A model generated the notes under the pieces. The model saw nothing but the letters and a program-made list of their open reading frames with translations, ran no database searches and had not been told where the DNA came from. A stretch of 64,000 nucleotides of DNA from Streptomyces sp. TSRI0281. GTDB taxonomy: Bacteria; Actinomycetota; Actinomycetes; Streptomycetales; Streptomycetaceae. The stretch is from contig NZ_LWLE01000009.1 in the NCBI RefSeq assembly GCF_001905125.1, forward strand, positions 62,001-126,000. Reading direction: 5' to 3'. This document shows positions 59,570 to 64,000 of the stretch, piece after piece (position 1 is the first letter of the stretch; every line of letters starts with the position of its first letter). The translations under genes and the position numbers were made by a program.

Positions 59570-60361
59570 TCAGAGGAAGAGCGGGGCGATGCCCGCGCCG
59601 GTGAGCAGCGTGGTGATCTCCGGCTTGGAGAGCGCCTGGTTCGCCGGCTGGGGGTGCGGGGTGAAGGCGGTGACCAGGGCGTAGGGCGCGCTGCGTACGC
59701 CGAAGGTGCTCGGCGGCAGGGGCCTGTCGCGCGTGGCCGCCGCCACGAGCCGGGCGGCGCGGAAGGCGCCGACCACGTCGGTGGGGTCGGAGACGAGCAC
59801 GGCGGCGGTGACGGGCACGGTGCGGACGTTGTGCGGGTCGGCCGGGTCGAAGGGAGGCGGGTGGCGCAGTCGTACCTCCGTGCGGAGGTACTCGCCGGCG
59901 TCCCGGAGGTCTTCGACGGTGGTCAGCCCGTGACTCGCCATGAAGGCATCCAGGTCAAAGTAGGAGAACTGGGCGCGGAACTCGTCGAGCGTCCGGTACG
60001 TGTCCACGGCACGGACGGCCATCGACTCGATACCGCCGGGGTCTGTCTCCGCGACCACGTCGATCTCCAGCTCGGCCGCCACGTCGATCCACACCGGCTC
60101 GGAGCCCTCGCCCTCCCAGCAGAACTCGGTCCGGGTGAGCGTGGGCGTTACCTGGTTCCAGGCCCCCTGCCTTCGGCGGGGGGCGAAGAGCGGCTCCCCG
60201 AGCGTGGTCCGTACGACACGCAGATCCTTGACGGACGCGACGCGCTCGAATTCCAGCTCGTACGTGCGCTCGATGAGAAGGAGCGCGTGCGGGACGAGCG
60301 CCTGGGCGAGAGCGGCGTTGTCGGCGATCTGCTTCAGCGCCTTGTCCTGAATCACGCCCAT
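59570..60361 (-). CDS. First gene of the injection-system operon, unknown function
   Basis: 263 residues from ATG 60361 with a strong GGAGGAGA ribosome-binding site. MGVIQDKALKQIADNAALAQ, LRVVRTTLGEPLFAPRRR, FDLDAFMASHGLTTVEDL and VPVTAAVLVSDPTDVVGAFR; mixed alpha/beta, no membrane segment or AAA motif. I do not recognise it. Being first and next to the sheath it may be a sheath-terminator or cap-like protein (Afp16 position), or a regulator of assembly. No other candidate for the cap is present. Confidence 0.55.
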   Translation of the reverse strand: MGVIQDKALKQIADNAALAQALVPHALLLIERTYELEFERVASVKDLRVVRTTLGEPLFAPRRRQGAWNQVTPTLTRTEFCWEGEGSEPVWIDVAAELEIDVVAETDPGGIESMAVRAVDTYRTLDEFRAQFSYFDLDAFMASHGLTTVEDLRDAGEYLRTEVRLRHPPPFDPADPHNVRTVPVTAAVLVSDPTDVVGAFRAARLVAAATRDRPLPPSTFGVRSAPYALVTAFTPHPQPANQALSKPEITTLLTGAGIAPLFL

Positions 60362-61220
60362 GGCCGTCTCCTCCGGTGACGCTCTTTGACTCGTGTCACC
60401 AGCAACGCATGAGTGCACTGGAGACTGCAAGGACCACTGGTCCGAACAGCCTGCACTTGTCTACCCATCGCGGGAATGCGACCGGAGCGGGTTTCGATAC
60501 TCGACGGCCCGTTCCGTCGGCTCCTCCAGGATGCGGAGACATGACAGGGCACCAGACGCATATGTGGCGCACTGGGGAAGCGCGCAGGGAGCGCGCTTCC
60601 TGCGGGTGGCCGCTCGGCCGGAGTTGGGTTTCGGCTCGGGGCAGACCTGCCGGCGGTGACTGGGCCGGTGCGCAGAAAACCGGTCCGATGACCGGGAGCA
60701 GCCCGCGAAGAGTGTCCAAGGTCGTGGGGCGGCAGGTCGTCCAGGAGAACGCCGACGTTTGCCGTCGCGTGGGGGGAGGAATTGGTCCGCGGCTGCGGCC
60801 GGCCTGTCGCCGGGTTTATCCGGTCGACGCGGACGGCCACGGCATGCGCGAGTGCCGCTACCGAAGCCAGAACAAGGCACACGCCCGGCATGTCCTGACC
60901 GCGATCGCGGTCAACCTCGAACGCATCGACGTCCATCTCCCGCCGGCGCCGGCTCGCCGGCCCCGGACTCCGACGGCTCTTCAGGACTTCCTCGACCGGC
61001 AGCGCATCCCCCGGCCCCGGTCTGGCGCGTCGCCACCCACCCCGCAGGCTGAGCTGACCGTTCTGAAGGTGGCGGTCACCACCTTCACCCGGACTTCTAC
61101 GGGGTCTGACCGCACGAACAAATCAACTCCCCCATGGCCGCCTCGGGAGAATCGCGGTTCTGGGCTCACCGATTCCCCGTCAGACCAGGGCCATTTCAAG
61201 ATCCCCGACTGTGACGGCGC
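60362..61220. other. Upstream region of the injection operon with IS1182 remnant
   Basis: The first ~400 bases should hold the operon promoter, but no clear box is visible. From ~60800 an IS1182 fragment follows. No regulator gene is linked to the operon here. Confidence 0.4.
60800..61060 (+). pseudogene. IS1182-family transposase C-terminal fragment
   Basis: RECRYRSQNKAHARHVLTAI, AVNLERIDVHLP, RRPRTPTALQDFLDRQRIPR and PRS match the C-terminus of IS1182 transposases; a frameshift follows and the DDE core is absent. Marks a mobile-element boundary next to the injection-system operon. Confidence 0.65.
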
Positions 61221-61694
61221 TCAGCCTCCTTCGAGTTCCCGGCGCACGGTAGCGGCAATGCGGGTGAGTGCCGCCTCGATGTGGCGGCGCTGAACGGCGC
61301 TGAGGGGATCGAACACGAGTCGCTTCACCTGCGCGACGTGTTCCGGTGCGCTCTCGACGAGCTTCTGCCGGCCGGCATCGGTCAGGGCGGCGAGGGTGTA
61401 CCGACCGTCGCTGGGGTCGGGTCGGCGGGCGACCCAGTCGCGGGCTTCGAAGCGATCCATCACCTTCGACAGGCGGGGCTGGGTGCTGTCGCAGACCCGG
61501 GCCAGGTCGCTGAGCCGCATCGTGGCCTCGTCGGCCATGGACAGCTGGGCCAGGACCCCGTACTCGAAGTTGGAGATGCCTGCGTCTCGCTGCAGCTGGC
61601 GGTCGAGGGCCGCAGGGAGGGCGATGACGACCGTGAGGAGCGCCTGCCACAGGTCCTGCTGGTCGTCGTCGAGCCAGGGCGACTGAGTATCCAT
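61221..61694 (-). CDS. MarR-family regulator
   Basis: 157 residues from ATG 61694 (an ATG at 61706 is also in frame). Winged HTH with FEYGVLAQLSMADEATMRLS, DLARVCDSTQPRLSKVMDRF and the wing RRPDPSDGRYTLAALTDAG, flanked by dimerisation helices. Divergent from the dioxygenase gene with four 16-bp palindromes in between, so it is expected to repress that gene and itself and to be released by a small phenolic or quinone ligand (family knowledge, not shown). Confidence 0.92.
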   Translation of the reverse strand: MDTQSPWLDDDQQDLWQALLTVVIALPAALDRQLQRDAGISNFEYGVLAQLSMADEATMRLSDLARVCDSTQPRLSKVMDRFEARDWVARRPDPSDGRYTLAALTDAGRQKLVESAPEHVAQVKRLVFDPLSAVQRRHIEAALTRIAATVRRELEGG

Positions 61695-61706
61695 GAGCCC
61701 CATCAT

Positions 61707-61801
61707 ACTTGCCCGGGCAACTCACATCACTTGCCTAGGCAACTCTCGTTAGGCTACTTTGTGACTTGCCTCGGCAAGTGAAAACACTTTCCTTGGCAAG
61801 T
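61707..61801. promoter_or_regulatory. Four MarR operator palindromes
   Basis: ACTTGCC(C/T)-GGGCAACT-type 16-mers: ACTTGCCCGGGCAACT (61707-61722), ACTTGCCTAGGCAACT (61729-61744), ACTTGCCTCGGCAAGT (61764-61779), ACTTTCCTTGGCAAGT (61786-61801). Members of each pair are 22 bp apart, about two helical turns. The first borders the MarR start; the last is 16 bp before the dioxygenase start. Confidence 0.9.
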
Positions 61802-61817
61802 GAAGGAGTTAATTTCG

Positions 61818-62696
61818 ATGACCTCCACGAGCAGCCTGACTGCCCCCTTCCCGTCGCGCACACCAGCCGCGGCATACGACGACTTCCTTGCCCGGGTCCT
61901 GCCGCAGGCGCGCGAGCAGCGGGTGTGGAACCCCTCCGACGGGCCCCTGCCCAGCCTCTTCGTCAGCCATGGAGCCCCGTTCACCCTCGACGATTCTCAG
62001 TGGCTCAGCGATCTCTTCGACTGGGCCCGGTCGATTCCCAAACCCCGGGCCATCGTCGTCATCTCGGCCCACTGGGAACGGGCGCCGGCCGCGATATCCC
62101 GAGCTGCGGCCGGTACCCCGCTCTCCTACGATTTCAGCGGCTTCCACCCCCGCTACAAGGCCCTTCCCTACGCGACCCCGAACGCCACCGACCTGGCTCG
62201 GCGACTCACGGGCCTGCTGGGCCTGACGCCGGTACACGAGTTCGCCGACCGCGGCCTCGACCACGGCGCCTTTATCCCGCTCATGGCCATGTATCCCGCG
62301 GCCGACGTCCCGGTCGTGCAGCTGTCGATGCCCAGCCTCGACCCCAGCGCTCTGTTCGAGCTCGGGACACGCCTGCGGCCGCTGCGCGAGGAAGGCATCC
62401 TCGTTCTCGGCTCGGGCTTCATGACGCACAGCTTCGCTGTCTTCCGCCGGCCGGAGCTCGCCGCCGACACCATGGCCTTCGACGAATGGGCCGTTGACGC
62501 CCTCGCCCGGGGCGACACAGACGCCCTCACCGACTACCGCAACAAGGCACCCGGCGCCGCGGTCGCCCATCCGACAGCTGACCACTTCGTCCCGCTGCTG
62601 CTCACCGTCGGCGCCGCCGATGACCCCGGCAGCGCCGTGAGCGCCATCGACCGCATGGTGATGGGCAACTCCACCCGGTCGGTACAGCTGACCTGA
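61818..62696 (+). CDS. LigB/DODA-type class III extradiol dioxygenase family protein
   Basis: 292 residues; ATG 61818 follows GGAG with suitable spacing. Metal-site motifs SLFVSHGAPF, VISAHWE, LDHGAFIPLMAMYPAADVPV and HPTADHFVPLL mark the 4,5-DOPA-dioxygenase-like/LigB family, which binds Fe(II) or Zn with three His/Glu ligands. Many bacterial members have no proven ring-cleavage activity and are induced by quinones. Under MarR control and followed 80 bp later by a quinone oxidoreductase, it fits an aromatic or quinone detoxification unit (inference). Confidence 0.88.
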   Translation: MTSTSSLTAPFPSRTPAAAYDDFLARVLPQAREQRVWNPSDGPLPSLFVSHGAPFTLDDSQWLSDLFDWARSIPKPRAIVVISAHWERAPAAISRAAAGTPLSYDFSGFHPRYKALPYATPNATDLARRLTGLLGLTPVHEFADRGLDHGAFIPLMAMYPAADVPVVQLSMPSLDPSALFELGTRLRPLREEGILVLGSGFMTHSFAVFRRPELAADTMAFDEWAVDALARGDTDALTDYRNKAPGAAVAHPTADHFVPLLLTVGAADDPGSAVSAIDRMVMGNSTRSVQLT

Positions 62697-62776
62697 GTGT
62701 CTCGACGTGCTTCACCTTCCCGCCTGAGCGCCTCATCCGTTGGCGACGACATCGATACACCCTGGAGGAAAGTGCC

Positions 62777-63712
62777 ATGAAGGCAATGCGTTTCCACGAG
62801 TTCGGTAGCAGCAAGGTCCTGCGCTACGACGACGTCGACCGTCCGGTCCCCGGCACCGGCCAGGTGCTGGTGCGGGTGGCGGCCACGTCGTTCAACCCGG
62901 TCGACGACCACATCCGCTCCGGTGTCCTGGCCGAGATGATCCCGATAACTCTCCCGTACGTGCCGGGTATCGACCTGGCGGGCACCGTCGCTGAACTCGG
63001 CGCGGACGTGACTGGCCTGGAGGTCGGCGACCGGGTCGTGGCGATGCTGCCCCTCGACTCCGCCGGCGGTGCCGCCGAATACGTGCTCGCCCCGGCGGAC
63101 TCCCTGGCCCCGGCGCCCCGGACGACCGAGCTGGTCGACGCCGCCGCGCTGCCGCTGACCGGCCTGGCGGCCTGGCAGACGGCTTTCGAGCTCGCCGAGC
63201 TGAAGCCCGGTCAGACCGTCCTGATCAACGGGGCGGGGGGCGCGGTGGGCAGCCTCGTGGTGCAGCTCGCCGTCGACGCGGGGGCGCACGTGACCGCGGT
63301 GGACGCGCCGCAGCACGCCGACCGCCTTCGGGGCTACGGCGCTGACCGGGTTGTCGGCCCCCTCGCCCTCGCCGCGGGCCCTGCCGCTGTGGGCGGTCCG
63401 TTCCAGGTCGTGGTGAACCATGTGCGCGTCTCCCCGGAGGAGCTCGCGCAGCTGACGAACTACGTCGCCGACGGCGGGGTCGCTGCCAGCACAGCCGGCC
63501 CGATTCCCGAAGACCCCGCTCGGGGGGTGCGCAGCGCGAGCCTGTGGGTCCGCAGCGACGGAGCCCAGCTGGCCGAGCTGGTCGCCAAGGTGGATGCCGG
63601 CAAGGTCCGGGTGCACGTCGCCGCCCACCGCCCGGTGGCCGAGCTGGCTGCCGTGCATGAGGACGCCGGCGCCGGGCGGCTGCCCGGCAAGACGGTCCTG
63701 CTCGCTCCCTGA
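62777..63712 (+). CDS. NADPH:quinone oxidoreductase (zinc-free MDR family)
   Basis: 311 residues. MKAMRFHEFGSSKVLRYDDV, VLVRVAATSFNPVDDHIRSG, LPYVPGIDLAGTVAELGADV and the nucleotide motif VLINGAGGAVGSLVVQLAVD identify the QOR branch of medium-chain reductases; zinc-binding cysteines are absent. It should reduce quinones or enones with NADPH. ATG 62777 follows GGAGGAAAGTGCC. It probably shares the MarR-controlled transcript with the dioxygenase. Confidence 0.92.
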   Translation: MKAMRFHEFGSSKVLRYDDVDRPVPGTGQVLVRVAATSFNPVDDHIRSGVLAEMIPITLPYVPGIDLAGTVAELGADVTGLEVGDRVVAMLPLDSAGGAAEYVLAPADSLAPAPRTTELVDAAALPLTGLAAWQTAFELAELKPGQTVLINGAGGAVGSLVVQLAVDAGAHVTAVDAPQHADRLRGYGADRVVGPLALAAGPAAVGGPFQVVVNHVRVSPEELAQLTNYVADGGVAASTAGPIPEDPARGVRSASLWVRSDGAQLAELVAKVDAGKVRVHVAAHRPVAELAAVHEDAGAGRLPGKTVLLAP

Positions 63713-63862
63713 CCGCACCCGACCGGGCCGCCCGCTGTTCGCTCTCCCACCGGTGGGCGGCCCGGAAGTTCGAATGCGGGCCGCACCCGCGACCTGTCAG
63801 CACCGACGAGGCCATGCGGCAGGCCCTGCACTTGAGGCCCGGCGCTGCCGCTCACCCATGGT

Positions 63863-63888
63863 GCCCGGGACACCGAAGCGTCCCGGGC
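63863..63888. terminator. Terminator after quinone oxidoreductase
   Basis: GCCCGGGAC (63863-63871) and GTCCCGGGC (63880-63888) form a 9-bp GC stem with an 8-base loop, between convergent genes. Confidence 0.6.
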
Positions 63889-63903
63889 AACATCGTCTTC
63901 ACT

Positions 63904-63929
63904 CGGGCTCCGGCCAGACCCGGAGCCCG
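63904..63929. terminator. Terminator of the partial minus-strand gene
   Basis: CGGGCTCCGG (63904-63913) and CCGGAGCCCG (63920-63929) form a perfect 10-bp stem with a 6-base loop, three bases beyond the stop codon of the gene entering from the right edge. Confidence 0.7.
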
Positions 63930-63932
63930 GTG

Positions 63933-64000
63933 TCACGCCGGGGCTGCGGCTGTCTCTTCCTGCGGGGTGCGCGGGCCGGGCTCCGTCGCCCGGATGGACA
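63933..64000 (-). CDS. C-terminal end of a gene from the right edge
   Basis: The minus-strand frame reads SIRATEPGPRTPQEETAAAP and Ala before a TGA at 63933-63935, with G/C-rich third positions, and is followed by a terminator hairpin. Too short to identify; disordered acidic tails like this are common at the end of transporters and many other proteins. Confidence 0.4.
   Translation of the reverse strand, partial: SIRATEPGPRTPQEETAAAPA

Noticed and set aside
49237..60361. Prophage interpretation of the contractile genes
   Set aside because: No capsid, portal, terminase, tape measure, holin, endolysin or integrase is adjacent, and the operon ends in two large toxin-like proteins.
1..64000. 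CRISPR arrays, rRNA or tRNA genes
   Set aside because: Reading the window showed no regularly spaced direct repeats with unique spacers and no recognisable tRNA or rRNA signature; a covariance-model scan would settle tRNAs.

Overview
The window is high-GC actinobacterial DNA, almost certainly Streptomyces: GC-rich third codon positions, GTG starts, GTGA/ATGA overlaps, and AfsR/STAND-like, TrmB-LuxR and MMPL families. The many insertion-sequence (IS) fragments and broken genes between intact accessory modules suggest a chromosome arm. This placement is inferred from gene content only.

Left (1-8.7 kb): a natural-product locus built on a LysW-type amino-group carrier protein. A minus-strand, translationally coupled operon runs lysW-lysX-lysY-lysZ-lysK-transketolase N-transketolase C. 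A convergent DegT-type aminotransferase and an NRPS that begins PCP-E lie next to it. Together these are the enzymes expected to build (2S,6R)-diamino-(5R,7)-dihydroxyheptanoic acid (DADH) on a 54-residue carrier, as in vazabitide, ficellomycin and azinomycin-type pathways.

8.8-20.4 kb: regulators and a graveyard of mobile elements. Two copies of an unusual module (a 52-residue secreted peptide ending GNDSGWG-x4, overlapping a LuxR-type regulator) occur at 10.4 and 15.1 kb. In one copy the LuxR domain is broken and fused to an XRE/STAND regulator. Around them are an IS3 deletion derivative, IS5, IS701, IS481 and Tn3 remnants, a broken tyrosine recombinase and the tail of a lost adenylation domain. 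A TrmB-LuxR regulator and a TetR/NmrA divergent pair are intact.

20.4-43.1 kb: an ice-binding-like secreted protein with a repetitive tail; a DUF5819-HTTM pair; a truncated IS630; a RibD-like reductase; a large modular beta-helix glucanase; an SDR/LysR divergent pair; a chimeric peptidase/beta-glucosidase pseudogene; then a serine hydrolase, a two-component system and an MMPL exporter. The two-component genes are flanked by a ~173-bp inverted repeat that forms the leader of both outward-facing genes.

43.1-60.4 kb: one long minus-strand operon encoding a compact contractile injection system: sheath, tube, small baseplate proteins, baseplate plug-like protein, hub-spike, PAAR-like tip, gp25, baseplate J, wedge/tail-I-like and two distal structural proteins. 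It ends in two large cargo-like proteins with related N-terminal modules. One ends in a deaminase-type toxin domain, the other in a possible nuclease domain. No tape measure, AAA ATPase, capsid or lysis gene was recognised.

60.4-64 kb: an IS1182 remnant, then a MarR regulator divergent from a LigB-type dioxygenase and a quinone oxidoreductase, with four 16-bp operator palindromes between them.
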